Made by a program: the position numbers and the translations under genes. Below the pieces are notes generated by a model. The model was given only the letters and a program-made list of their open reading frames with translations. It ran no database searches and was not told the origin of the DNA. From Capitulum mitella (Eukaryota > Arthropoda > Thecostraca > Pollicipedomorpha > Pollicipedidae): a stretch of 64,000 nt of DNA. Positions 33,733 to 44,652 of the stretch are shown in pieces; position 1 is the stretch's first letter, and each line of letters opens with the position of its first letter. Where the stretch lies: positions 8,558,393 through 8,622,392 of the forward strand of contig CP099851.1 of the NCBI GenBank assembly GCA_030062745.1, given 5' to 3'.

Positions 33733-34938
33733 TTAACCCGCGCCCAGTCGGCGCCGATCACGCTCGACTGGGCGGGGGGGGTTGACCGCCCCCTCTCATT
33801 CACGAACGGCTGGTCGCACGATGAAAAAAGCATTGTTTGAAAGCTCGTAACAAGTAGAGCTCGAAACTGGTTCCATTTCTTTTAGGTTTTAGATAATATG
33901 TAAGCCGTTTGCTCTCCATATAGTTTTCTCACAGCCGACGGCATGAAAGAGAGAAGCGGCCTGGATCTCAAAGGTTGTGATTATTGAAGTCTAGGTAAGA
34001 GCACCAGTGAACAGGTAGAAATGCTGAGACGCCGATGCACACCTAATTTCTCTGCTTTGCTTAATATACACGGCCGAAACATCGAATTAACATATGGCGA
34101 TTTTTGCACCGACTACCGGCGGGCTCTGTAACCGAACGCGGTATGAAATTGACTTGGACTGATTTTTGGCGTTTCTTGATTTTTGCGACACAGGCCTTTC
34201 CACGCCATATTGCTACAGCTTAGTGGTTCTTGTGATAGCTCCTCATACTTAAATTTTGGAAAAAATCGTTATTTTCTAATTTACACAACTGGCATAGGGC
34301 TTTATTCGCAAAAGTCTGTTTATTTTCAAAATGTGCAATTTTTGAAATTTTCTGAACTTGTCGGCATTACTCGCAACTGTGCCACCCAGTTGCGCTATTT
34401 TCAACCTGTTCTGAGTAATTAATCGCGGTTTGCGATGGCGGCACATTTTGGCTCGACAGTTACTCGTGACCTGACCTCAGGTCAATGGCTTAAAGTCATT
34501 GAAACTTCTTCCATTGGCGGCCAATGGATATCTGCATCACCCCATATTAAAAATGGCACAAAAAACTACGGCGAAGTCCGAAAAAAGACATGTCTTAAAC
34601 ATGGAGTTGACTTTAGGTCAGTGACTCGGGTAATTCCGATAAAATCTGAGATAGCATATTTGTGGCATCAATGGAGATCTCTAATCCCTGAAAGTTTCAT
34701 TGTCATATCACATTTTCCTAAAAACTTACACGGTCCGAAACTTTTTAGACATAGGTTCATTTGACTTGACTTAGGTCAGGCACCTGACTTGGCCTGAGCT
34801 CAAAACTTTTGTTTAAGGTGTATAAATTACCAAGCAAAAGGTACACAAAGTTTCGTGATGCTATGTTCGTTCTCTTGCCGTCTTTGGAAAAACAATCAGG
34901 GGGGACGGTCGACCGTCCCTCTAGTCGGAGCGGGTTAA
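33733..34938 (-). mobile_element. Family A TTAA-flanked transposon, copy A2 (full length)
   Basis: 1,206 bp from TTAACCCGCGCCC to CGGGTTAA. It is oriented opposite to A1, with its long end (the one with an extra ~40 bp before the G-tract) at the left. The TTAA termini, the ACCGCCCCCTCTCA subterminal block and the internal TGACCTCAGGTCAATGGC word are shared with other copies. No transposase. The ORF at 34435-34764 is not conserved elsewhere in the family. Confidence 0.8.
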
Positions 34939-36150
34939 ATGTACGTATGCCCTTGCGTGACATAAGTCCAGTACAGTCTACATGATAATGTTACCATATA
35001 TATTACTGGTATGATGTGCATTGTATTATATAACATTTATTGGTATGTTATAGCATAATATATTGCATGTTAAATATTTGTGACACATGCATAAATATGT
35101 ATTTGCATGTATGTGTAAATAGATAAGCACATAATATTGAGATAGAAATAAAGATAGGCTGAACAGGATGACTGAGATGTAAACAGCTTATTAGGTAATG
35201 TCTAGTTCATTCCACGAATGTTGTAAACCCATGGCCAGCCATCGCAGTCACGCCCAAGAGGTGCTAATGAGGCACGCCACTGCTTTTTTATCACTCTAAA
35301 TCATATTAGGATACGGGTCCTTCGTTGTCTTCACGGGTGTGATCTCAGCCTACTCAGCGCCACTAGTGACCTGGCTTGACATTACCCTCATGCTTGTAGG
35401 AACTTCTGAAATTGACAGGGCCGGGCCATGTGTAGCCAGATTTTTTTATGCATCATCGTAAGGCCTCTGTCAGATTTTTCAGAGTTGAAAAGGCCGCCCA
35501 CAACCTGCCGTGTGGGCTGATATTGCCATGCGTATGCTGTCTCTTCTCTTGCATGACAGTTTGTAGCTGCACGGATTTAAAGCATAGGGGAGTAACATAA
35601 ACTCGTGAATAACAGCTCTTTGTGCTTTTACCTTTCGACAACGTCGAGTTTTACACTGACGTCACGTCAAATGATAGGACGCATTGTGCAACAGAGCCGA
35701 ACCGACCAAATGTTGGCTCCACCCTGAGTTATCTACAGTTCCTCAGACCATGTATGGGGGTCGCCTTGAAGTGGTCCTCGTCCTAATGAGATTTCATATA
35801 CATAAACATACCGAGCGTCTCTGCCTGTGTCTTAAAAGACGGTCGTACTTGCGGCTGAAAACATCAATGAAACTGCGCTTTGTCAACGAAAGGAATTGTT
35901 CAGGAACTAAAGGCATGAACGCCTGAATGGTTCTTGAAGCTAAGGTGTGTAAGGAATGACACATGACCTTAATGGAGCCATTTACGATAGGGCCATTCAT
36001 GGTTCCAACCAAACTTTGCAAGCTGGAAAATGAACACGAGAAACATGGCTAATACAAATTTTCCATCGAGTTTAAAGTCGCCTGAAAGCTACTGCACGAG
36101 TGCAGGTCTAATACCATTCTTACTGATGCCAGAATCAATGAAGAAAAGTA
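34939..36150. other. No recognised gene
   Basis: AT-rich (ATATTATA-like) from 34975 to 35160. There is a CRE palindrome TGACGTCA at 35657. A plus-strand frame at 35684-35926 has no recognisable domain. Confidence 0.4.
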
Positions 36151-36275
36151 TGCCAATACCCCCGCCTAATGTCTCATACTTGTTCGAGCACAGCCTGCAC
36201 GTGCGTCCCAAAGTGTGCCAATACCCCCACCTAATGTCTCATACCTGCTCGAGCGCAGCCTGCACGTGCGTCCCA
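36151..36275. repeat. Tandem duplication of 65 bp at CpG island edge
   Basis: Units 36151-36215 and 36216-36275 share TGCCAATACCCCC, CTAATGTCTCATAC and AGCCTGCACGTGCGTCCCAA, with about five differences. Each carries an E-box CACGTG. Confidence 0.92.
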
Positions 36276-37030
36276 ATTCATGGCCGGGGCTGGTCGCGGG
36301 CCGCAGGCGCCGTATCCTGCCAGCTGGCCTCGGGGAGAGGGCAGAGGGAGAGAGCGGGGCGCCGCTGACAGGCGCAGCTGGGCGCAGGACTGTTTCGGAC
36401 CGTCGGCCGACAGCTGGGACAGCTCGTGTGCGGCGCACAGTTCGACGGAGCGGGACCGCAGCCGGGCCGTCGTCGCCAAACCCCGCCCTCTGGCACCTCT
36501 CTGGCCGACCGGGAGCCGTATTTTTAGCCGCCTCTGCCGGCGGGAGCCCAGGCGTGACCGACCAGTTGCAGTGCGACGGGCGGCCCCCGTCCGCGAGACG
36601 TGCAGGAGGTGTGGCGCGCCGGACCTGTGACCCTGACAGCGGGGACGCGTCACAGAGCCAGGCCACGGACAGCGGCGCGGACAGGGACGGGCAGAAACAC
36701 GGACACGGCCGAGCCGCGGACCGGCATTCGGAGCGGCGCTGACCGAATGACTGAAGAGTGCTGCCGAATGCAGCGCTGAGTGAACAGTGCTGCGGCAGGC
36801 GCGCCGCTGCGCTCCGTCATGGAGGGACGGCCCGGCGGAGCGCGGAGCTAAGCGGCCCAGCGGCGGAGGAGGCGGTGTCAGGCCGCCGAGCTCCGCCGGG
36901 GGCCGCAGGACGTCCACCAGCGCGGACAGCATCCTCTCCCGCCGCGACAGGAGGGCCTACTCCGACGTGGGAGTGCTCAGTGGTAAATGTCCGCCAGGGC
37001 GGTGTTCATCGTGAGGTGGTGCAGCTGGAC
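36276..37030. other. CpG island with candidate plus-strand exon
   Basis: The most GC- and CpG-dense stretch of the window. Long frames are open on both strands, which such composition alone can produce. The best coding candidate is plus-strand 36784-36982: after a TGA at 36781 the frame has no ATG and reads Arg/Ser/Gly-rich, then TSTSADSILSRRDRRAYSDV. It ends at a donor-like CAGTG|GTAAAT at 36982/36983. I do not recognise the protein. The island could equally be an untranslated first exon and promoter. Confidence 0.4.
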
Positions 37031-38490
37031 TGTTCACCTTCTGCCGGGAGTTTTTGATACACTAACCACCAGTTTAAATGCTTGCGTGCTGGGTGATACA
37101 GTAGCTAGCGAGGTGAATACGAGCCATAGGTGTCAGGCCTGCGAGCTCTTGCGGGTGTGAATTTTTCTCGCCCCGGCCCTTGAAGTTTTTTTGCGTACCT
37201 TCCGAACAGTAAAGCCAGCGGGCACAAATTTTCACGCCCCCTGCCAGAATTTCACAGCCACCTAGTGGCAAAAAAGTTGAGCAGGTCAGTATATGTCAGG
37301 TGATATGACGTCATGAACTGAAATCTGAATGATAGACGCGATTTTCACTGTTCTCTTCACTGCGATGGTCACTGCGATTTTACTGTTCCGACTCCAGTAC
37401 CCGTCGTTTCCTTTCCGACAATAGCTTCCAAGAAACTCATCAGGAATACAGAACCCCTAGTGTCAGGTTGTGCAAGTCATAAATGCTCGTAGTTGAGGCC
37501 AAGAAAGGCTTCTTGTTACCTTTGCACAATTTCCATTTAGCCGAGACAAAGTAAGCTGTAGTGACCAAAATATTTAATGCGTAGAAAAATATCATTTTTT
37601 TGCTTCTCGTAACATTCTGCATCAGTTTCATGGTCGAACGCCAGGTTACGTTACAGCTTCGTGTTGTGATCTAGATTGACTTCGGTTACTTTTTGCAAAT
37701 ATATTGCTATGTGGCAGCATCGTGTTGATGTGGGACATTGCCTTGGCAAGTCAATTTGAACTGCATATTGTAAGTTTGGATAATTCTTGTCCGGCGGATG
37801 TGCTTCTGAGCCGGCGGGAAAATAACAGTCTTATTTAGAGTTTTGACATGATCTGTGATGTCATGATTGAGCTTGAGCTCAACGAATGGGAAATCTCTGG
37901 AGATTCAGGAGCCAGAGATTCTTCATTTTATGGAGTCATATTTGCCCGAAGTTCTTAAATTGTAAGCCAAATTTCCCAGGCCTAGGCTTTTCCGGGGTGC
38001 TTGCTTTGCCCCCCCCCGCTCCGAATTCACCCGGATTATGGATGACAGAACGTAGTCCAACGCTCTGGACATGTTACAGTCCATTCACGGCCACGCAGTA
38101 TGTAAGTGGTTTTGTCTTTACATCTTTCTCCAAAGCAGTATTTTCTTAGTGAACTGAATTGGCATGTGAAGCTATCACCATCCGACGTTTTGTCAAGAAA
38201 GGTCTCACATTTCCCCGTTCGCTGTGTTTTTGGCGGAAATATCCCCCCCCAAAAAAAAGTTTCTGCAGTGGTCCGAGGGGTTTTATGGCGTGCACAGTGC
38301 ACATGGCTTTTAATATCACGTGCTCTCCCATGGTTTTAAGACTGACTGACAACACAGAACAGGTGCACACACTAATCCCCGTTAGCTTGTCGACACGCCC
38401 ATTGTATTCGATTTCTGACCGTGCCGACGGGTTTGAGAACCACTCAAGGTAGACTTCACTGAGTTGGCCAGCGGCTGACATTGACCATGA
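37031..38490. other. No recognised gene
   Basis: There is a CRE palindrome at 37306, a C8 tract near 38011 and a C8A8 tract near 38246. No frame is supported. Confidence 0.4.
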
Positions 38491-38493
38491 GGA

Positions 38494-38817
38494 TTGTTTG
38501 GTAATGGGAATGCTTCTCGATCGCTTGCACTCAATAACGAAGTTTCGTGGTTAGCGTGGTATTACCTATCAGAGGAGACGATCGCTGCGCATGGAATAAC
38601 CCAGGAAAGAATATGGGACTGTGGATTTGAGGCTTCTGTAGGTTTGAGGCATGTAAAAAGGAAAGATCCCGGAACTGTAGTGACCAAAATAGGGCAAGGC
38701 TACTTGAACTTCCCTGTCCCACGATTCTGGCCTGCTGATGCGGAGCCCCTGGTACGCGTTGACCAGGACGGTTCCCGCACTGTCTTTGTGAGGCCGTGTT
38801 CACCGACCCACAAATGA
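38494..38817 (+). CDS. Unrecognised open frame, about 107 codons
   Basis: The frame has no upstream ATG (it opens with TTG), so if coding it would be an exon. The translation contains EVSWLAWYYLSEETIAAHGI and GYLNFPVPRFWPADAEPLVR, a balanced amino-acid mix unlike repeat-derived frames. A weak donor-like TTT|GTGAGG lies near 38788. No known domain. It precedes the two-exon candidate at 39051-39341 on the same strand, but the phases do not obviously fit. Confidence 0.2.
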   Translation: MFGNGNASRSLALNNEVSWLAWYYLSEETIAAHGITQERIWDCGFEASVGLRHVKRKDPGTVVTKIGQGYLNFPVPRFWPADAEPLVRVDQDGSRTVFVRPCSPTHK

Positions 38818-39050
38818 CCGCTATCCCACGGACAACACGTGCGAGGCCCCGGTACGGACGGTACTTGCTGTCCAAACGTTGCCGTTAGTACTGAAACACA
38901 TCGAAAGTAGCGCGATTTTATGGATTCGTTTTTAAGTTGGTGGGGTCGGAGCCACCTTGAGGCAAACCCTTTCCATGCAGCACGGTAGAACTCGTGTTAA
39001 AAGTATCCAATGTCGATACTGTCGGTATCCATCGCCCTACCTTCTCTAAG

Positions 39051-39341
39051 GGCTACTACATCCATACGAAGTAGACTCGGATAGAGACGGATCCGAAGAC
39101 CTGCCCATTAGCCTGGGTAAGTACTGCCCTTTCAGCAGTCGGGATCGCCTTGCTGACATTTTCGTTTTTTTCCATGTGTTTCACATTGCGTCGACTTTTC
39201 ATTGTTCTAAGCTTTGGGTATTTTGTTTATATTATAGTTCATTTTATTTTAGCGTGCGACATAGGCCTCTGTAGGCGCAAAACGACCTCAGTGGTCGGCG
39301 CGCCGGAAATCACCAATAAACAACAAATAAACAAGACATAG
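39051..39341 (+). CDS. Two-exon candidate with matching splice phase
   Basis: Exon 39051-39116 follows acceptor CTACCTTCTCTAAG and ends at CTGG|GTAAGTAC, a near-consensus donor. It reads LLHPYEVDSDRDGSEDLPIS. A 136 bp intron ends with TTCATTTTATTTTAG at 39252. The second exon (39253-39341) continues in phase and reads CDIGLCRRKTTSVVGAPEIT..., then TAG. The split codon G|CG joins cleanly. Two AATAAA hexamers (39315, 39326) fall just before the stop. The 5' side is open and needs an upstream exon. No family recognised. Confidence 0.3.
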
Positions 39342-39819
39342 GCTTCTGAGCCCTCCAGGAATAAGGGTGAACCCGTCATCCCTTCTTGGATCTGTTCCTG
39401 TGCCCCGATGTCTCTGGTGAGATGGAGTTGCGTCTTTATGGCGACACACGTCCAGCGCTCAGTACTGAATGCCACCCAACTGCCGTCACACCATCGCAGC
39501 ATCAGATGTGACCTGCACGTTTAGAAACAATTTCTGTTTGGTTTATGAAGCCAAGTGTGAGCGTCATGCCATAAATACCCTATTTGCCACAGCTGGTGTT
39601 TACACTACGAATACGGGTAACGACCAGTACTACAAATAACCTTTCTCTTGGACAAACGCCATCTGCTGTGTGTAATTCGGAATGAAAATAAACATGCCCG
39701 TCAGTTATGTATGTAAGAGCAAAGTAATGTATTGTTCCAACGACATTGTGAATGAATATTGTTTTGCGTTTCTCGTAACGTAGGACGCTGGAGATGCCAG
39801 AAGATATACACAAGAAAGC
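39342..39819. other. No recognised gene
   Basis: Short frames only. Confidence 0.4.
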
Positions 39820-39889
39820 GAGGGAGAGCAGGAGAGACAAAGGAGAGAGAGAGAGGGGGAGAGAGAGGGAGAAGGGAGGAAGAGAGAGG
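39820..39889. repeat. (AG)n/(GGGA)n purine-rich microsatellite
   Basis: Imperfect GAGA/GGGA run, all purine on the plus strand apart from one ACAA. Confidence 0.95.
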
Positions 39890-39913
39890 TATCATACTAC
39901 TGTCTTTCTCTCC

Positions 39914-40159
39914 ATGGCGTCTGAAGCCTTGTCTCTGAGCCGGCGTCGTACTGTTGCAGATGCCGACCCAGTGAGACTGCCGCCGGCTGGGCCGCTGCTG
40001 CAGCCTCGGCCGTCGCTGCCGCTGCCGCCGCCCCTGCTGCGACCCCCCAGACACCAGCGGCGCAGGAATTCAGCCGGTCCGCTGCCGACGGCCCCTGCTG
40101 CTGGAGCGCTGGCCTCCTCCGCTCTCAGCATCATGGTCACCCCTCCGACACAGCAGTGA
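39914..40159 (+). CDS. Candidate first exon, Pro/Leu/Arg-rich, running into AP-1 minisatellite
   Basis: ATG in near-ideal context (TCTCCATGGCG) opens 81 codons: MASEALSLSRRRTVADADP, then Leu/Pro-rich (SLPLPPPLLRPP) and Ala-rich (PTAPAAGALASSALS) stretches, ending MVTPPTQQ at a TGA. The stop lies in the first unit of the 30 bp minisatellite. The same TGA forms part of CA|GTGAGT, a donor-like site, so the frame could splice there instead of stopping. GC content rises sharply over the ORF. No domain is recognised. It could be chance in CpG-rich DNA. Confidence 0.3.
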   Translation: MASEALSLSRRRTVADADPVRLPPAGPLLQPRPSLPLPPPLLRPPRHQRRRNSAGPLPTAPAAGALASSALSIMVTPPTQQ

Positions 40160-40790
40160 GTCATGGTCACCCTTCCGACACAGCAGTGAGTCATGGTCAC
40201 CTCTCCGACACAGCAGTGAGTCATGGTCACCTCTCCGACACAGCAGTGAGTCATGGTCACCCCTCCGACACAGCAGTGAGTCATGGTCACCTCTCCGACA
40301 CAGCAGTGAGTCATGGTCGCCCCTCCGACACAGCAGTGAGTCATGGTCACCCCTCCGACACAGCAGTGAGTCATGGTCACCCCTCCGGCTCAGCAGTGAG
40401 TCATGGTCACCCCTCCGACACAGCAGTGAGTCATGGTCACCCCTCCGGCACAGCAGTGAGTCATGGTCACCCCTCCGACACAGCAGTGAATCATGGTCGC
40501 CCCTCCGACACAGCAGTTGGCCACGGTCTTCCCTCTGACACAGCAGTGAGTTTGGGCACAATAGTGAGCCGCGGTTATCCCTCGGCACAGCAGTGAGTCA
40601 TGGTGACCGTTCCGACACAGGAGTGAGTCATGGTTGTCCCTCCGACACAGAAGTGAGTCGTGGCCACACCTCCGACACAGCGGTGAGTGACTGTCATCTC
40701 TCCGATACAGCAGTGAGTGATGATCATCCTTCCAAAACAGCAGTGGGTCATAGTCATCCCTCTGAAACAGCAGTGAGTGGGTCAGAATTG
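40131..40790. repeat. 30 bp minisatellite, about 22 units, tandem AP-1 motifs
   Basis: Thirteen near-identical units at 40131-40520 (core CAGCAGTGAGTCATGGTCAC plus a CC(C/T)TCCGACA tail), then about nine diverged units to 40790. TGAGTCA, the AP-1/TRE consensus, occurs exactly at 40157 and every 30 bp to 40457, then at 40594 and 40624, thirteen in all. Because 30 is divisible by three, frames stay open as decapeptide repeats (SHGHPSDTAV and antisense MTHCCVGGVT). These are by-products of the repeat, not proteins. Confidence 0.97.
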
Positions 40791-40908
40791 TGGCCTCCCT
40801 GTGACACAGCTTTGATGGGTAGGTGCCGCGGTTAATCCCCTGGACTAAACCGTGTGTTTTTCAGTGGCACGGATTAAAAATTCCCTACAAGTGTGATTTC
40901 ATTTTTCA

Positions 40909-40914
40909 TTTATT
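40909..40914 (-). terminator. Poly(A) signal AATAAA (minus strand)
   Basis: Canonical hexamer about 40 bases past the stop of the candidate terminal exon at 40952-41197. Confidence 0.4.
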
Positions 40915-40951
40915 ACAAACAGTGAAGACGTACTTTTGCGCGACCCGTCGA

Positions 40952-41197
40952 CTAAAAGCTTGAACGCGATGCCAGCGTGAAAGCCGATACTGTGGGGCCT
41001 GGCCAAGCAACACTGTCAACACAGGTGATGTTTTCAACGACGTCGTCAAGGCTTATGTCTGGTTCCGAGCCAAGATTTCGCTGGAGTTGGCTTAGAGTCG
41101 CCGGTAGACGCCCCTGTTCTTCCGTGGTGATTCTGCTGGTAGTGAGCAGTTGGATGCCACAATTTTCGGCATTGCTAAGTCGTTGATGGCAATGTTG
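40952..41197 (-). CDS. Candidate 3'-terminal coding exon, up to 81 codons
   Basis: The minus strand is open for 81 codons without an ATG and reads as ordinary soluble protein: ENCGIQLLTTSRITTEEQGR, LPATLSQLQRNLGSEPDISL, DDVVENITCVDSVAWPG, ending TLASRSSF and TAG. Codon choice looks coding-like. AATAAA follows at 40914-40909. Possible acceptors are TTAG at 41174 and ACCAGCAG near 41136, neither with a strong pyrimidine tract. No family recognised. If real, the gene extends rightwards. The minisatellite lies just past its 3' end. Confidence 0.35.
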   Translation of the reverse strand, partial: QHCHQRLSNAENCGIQLLTTSRITTEEQGRLPATLSQLQRNLGSEPDISLDDVVENITCVDSVAWPGPTVSAFTLASRSSF

Positions 41198-44100
41198 TCA
41201 CCGCTGTAATGTTGCATGCAGTGCTTGATTCGACTCAAGTAACCTGCCAAAACGGAGGGATGGGCAGGCTAAAATAACTGGTGCAAGAGGAGAAAACGGA
41301 AAACACCAGCAAAATGCAGCGAAATTTAGTCAGATGCGGTTTAACAGAAAGCTTGACATAAAGCTAACCTGCTGCGCAGAATGACGAGTACTTGGGTGGT
41401 ATCAGCACAACATAGTAAATGAAGGGAGACTTATCGCAGCGAAAGTCGTAATATGTACAATTAAAGCTTATTTTGTCATGCTGCTCTGGCAAAGCCACGG
41501 TATGGGCTTAATAGATTAACATACGTTTTTTACCACTTCCCACAGAGCACAGCTTATTCATTAATCCCCTGTTAGGCATTAACGATCTTTAGAGACCTTT
41601 TTGAAGTATCTTCATCGATGACATGGTCAGGCTTTAGAGGTCGGAGAGAGGGAAGGTGGAAATGAAAAAATTATACGGACCCAGTTTTTCGCCTAAAATA
41701 GACTGCTGTCGGTTTCGTTTTTCCCGTAGAATTGGAGACTTGGATGGGAATATTTGTGTTTAGGCGTTTGTTGTCATAACATCGTTACAAACAGCTGTTT
41801 TTTTTTTTTTTGGTTAACGTCTGTGTTCTTCTTAAGTGACACCGTTTGGCATCTTGAGGGGAGTACGACGAACAAGACTTGTTTCGTCGTTTCTACACGT
41901 AGAAGTATACTTTTAATGATGTTCCTCTCTACTTTATGCTTTCTTTTTATGCATTTTCCATGGAAATATAAACTGATCATGTGAATACCGAAGAACTGCA
42001 ACTATCAAGTCGCGTGCACCCATTCCTTTGCTCGCTGCCGTTACGGAGGTGTTCAGAACAAACTGTAGAAAAATTTGTCTAAGAAGAGAAATATCTTTTT
42101 CGGAATACTTATGTGAGGGAAAGCTTGTAAGCTAGCATAGTGCAAATGCAAGTACATAAACTGTAAAGAATTGGGTTATTTCCTAATGGCAGGTCCATGG
42201 TATTTTGCCCAGAGGTTACGAAGTCATTGATCTTCAGAAAACATAACGTCTGGGCCGGGCCGGGTCGAGCTGCTCATTTTGACTTTTTCTGCCAGTTGAA
42301 TTAGAGTAAGACTCACTCGGCCTATAGCCTCGCTTGCAGCCCTTGGTTGCCGGACAAAGAGAAGCAGAAAAAATGGTGCTTCCATCAATCACCAAGCGCA
42401 AACCATATGTAAAGATATTTCCGAAAGTCTTCTGGTACTTGCCGATGACATGTTTTTGTTAATGGAGGCATACAATTCGTGGCATGGGAACAGCGAAGAC
42501 GTTGATCAGGGTGTCCCAGACTTCACGAAAGTTTGACTAAGATGTTCGGGCCACCTGCGTCCCGTCCTGCCCCGTCATTTGAAATGGGACCGGAAACCAG
42601 TTTTCAGAATTTTTGGCCTGCGAAATCAATGTGCTGGTGACCATCTGAAGCGTCAGAGGGATTCGGTGTTACCTATTCTTGCAGCCTTGCAGTCATCAAT
42701 GATAAAATTGTATCTCAGAAACAAGGCGGATTATCTGGTCTCGGCTTTCACTCTTCAGTAACTTTTGGTAAACCTTGTTAATAATATCTAGGTTATTTAA
42801 AAGTTGCATTGTGCACTCGAATACAGCGCCAGTACGCCACATGGACGCGCCCAGCTTCCAGTCTGCCGATGCCATCAAGACACTCATTAGCTGCAGCCTC
42901 ATGTCGGACTGAGTGTGACCGGTGGACTAACGTCATTTTGCGACTCTCATGCCGCATTTTGTCACTTTTGTTTTGTCATAGAGCTCTTAGAAAAGTTTAA
43001 CACATCGCCATGCCCAGTCAGTGGCGACTGAAAGGTCGCATTTCGAAGTCTCGCAGTCTGTGGTAACTTAGGCACTTAGTCCACTCATCCAACGGCTCCT
43101 GCAGTCACTCCGGCTGTTCGCCCTCCAGGTCTCAGAACATCCATGACTTAACTGACCAGCTCAGTCCCGTTTTTTGCCTTTTCGGCCTTTCATTGCATTT
43201 CGTTCACCAGATGGTAAAGAGCCTGGCCTAAATATGGATAACAGGGCAAGGGTTACGCCCCCCCCCCGTTTTATGACGTCACTGTCAACCTCAGTAAACG
43301 CCGCCATTGGCAGATATGACCAGTTCAAAGTTCTTTGGAAGGTTTTGAAATTGTTGGAACATTTTGTGGTTCCAATGTTGTGACATGCTTCCTGAGGTGA
43401 TGGCCAGACAGCAAAATACGGACTTTAAAATTAGCAGTGCCTTCAGACAGATTGTGGCTACTGTATTCGGCACGGTGGTAAACAACAGCGGTGATTTCGG
43501 CGGATGTGGAGACTGTTCCTGGCTATTATGAACGCTGCTTCTCGTCCGGTGAGACCGGATCGGTTCTCAAGTGCAGGAAACAGGCCGTTGCAGGCCGGTT
43601 TCCCCAGCCAGCCCGACAACGTGCCGGACAGTATTGTATTGTATTGTTTGTATTGCGCATCGTGGGGGCGTCCACAGTGATAAAACAAATGTGGCTAGTA
43701 AGTCCCCGGCTTAAAGAGTGGGAGTTTACACGGATAAAACACGCACATAATCACTCATCACGCCATTAGCGGCGGAGAGAGCGAGGCGAAGGTTGGTTAG
43801 GTGCCAGTGGACCTGAGTTGGGAACGGACAGTGGCTTTGAATTGAGAAACAGGCAGAGAAAGCGCGAGTCAGGATAAAGCTGGTTGAGACCATAAGCAGA
43901 ATAAGAAAGCGTTCGCTTGCCTGCGTCTGCACGTGGACATGGGAGGCGGAAACGGTCGTTTCGCCAGGTATGACGAGCACGGCCTTAACTATTTCTGACG
44001 AAAAAATAAAAATAAAACGTTGTCCGCGGGCTCGCCCCTGGACAACACATGACGGGCTAGCGTCAGCGTTCTGAGCGTCACCACGCCATCTGCGGAGATC

Positions 44101-44652
44101 CAGCCAAGACTACGTGTCTTTCCACCGGCGATAAACTTCCGAGTCCTCAGCCGAACTGGGCGCTGAGCCAAGCTGGGGGTGGTCCGCTTTACGCAGCCAC
44201 TTCGCTGCGTTTGGACGAAGTGCTGCCCAGTCGGCTGGTCTGCGCTTTGCCGCACTTGGACCTGATCCGCAGAACACTACTGGTTTGTCTGTTGCAGCGT
44301 GAGTCCTTCCGAAAGCGTTCAGCCGGCTTATTTAGTCTTGCATTGTATTACATCAAATGGTGCACGTGTCCTCTGTGCACGTCTCGCAGCCGAGGTATCT
44401 TGCTCGCAAGCGGGATCATTTGCGACCAGGGAAAAAGTACGTGTTGTGTCAGCGTTTACATTATGGGAGCAGGAGAATTCGGGAAGAAATGTGGGATTGA
44501 CCAACAAACTTTTTTTCTTTATGTGCACTTCGTACTGCAAAGAATGCCAGTTTAATTTCAAACGTACTTAATACATGGAAGACATCTGGGCAGAACATTG
44601 TATCGAACACGTGTTTTTCACGAAATTTGTTCGTTTAAGAACATGGTTATCT
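41198..44652. other. Long stretch without a recognised gene
   Basis: Noted: a T13 tract near 41800, a CRE palindrome at 43274 and a C10 tract near 43258. A minus-strand frame at 42696-42929 is open for about 78 codons and reads MRLQLMSVLMASADWKLGAS..., helical-looking but unrecognised, with an acceptor-like GTTAG at its 5' edge. A frame at 43726-43980 (minus) has no support. Confidence 0.35.

Noticed and set aside
34435..34764. 109-codon plus frame inside copy A2
   Set aside because: The frame is not preserved in copies A1 or A4, so it is not an element-encoded protein.
36231..36932. 233-codon minus-strand open frame, longest in the window
   Set aside because: It lies entirely in the densest CpG island, where stop codons are rare in every frame. 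No domain, no ATG-supported start, and a tandem duplication at its end.
40070..40596. Long decapeptide-repeat proteins on both strands
   Set aside because: They are by-products of a 30 bp minisatellite whose unit is a multiple of three. All frames stay open together, and the flanks do not continue them as protein.
40131..40790. Possible CRISPR array
   Set aside because: Units are contiguous and repeat in full without unique spacers, and the context is eukaryotic.
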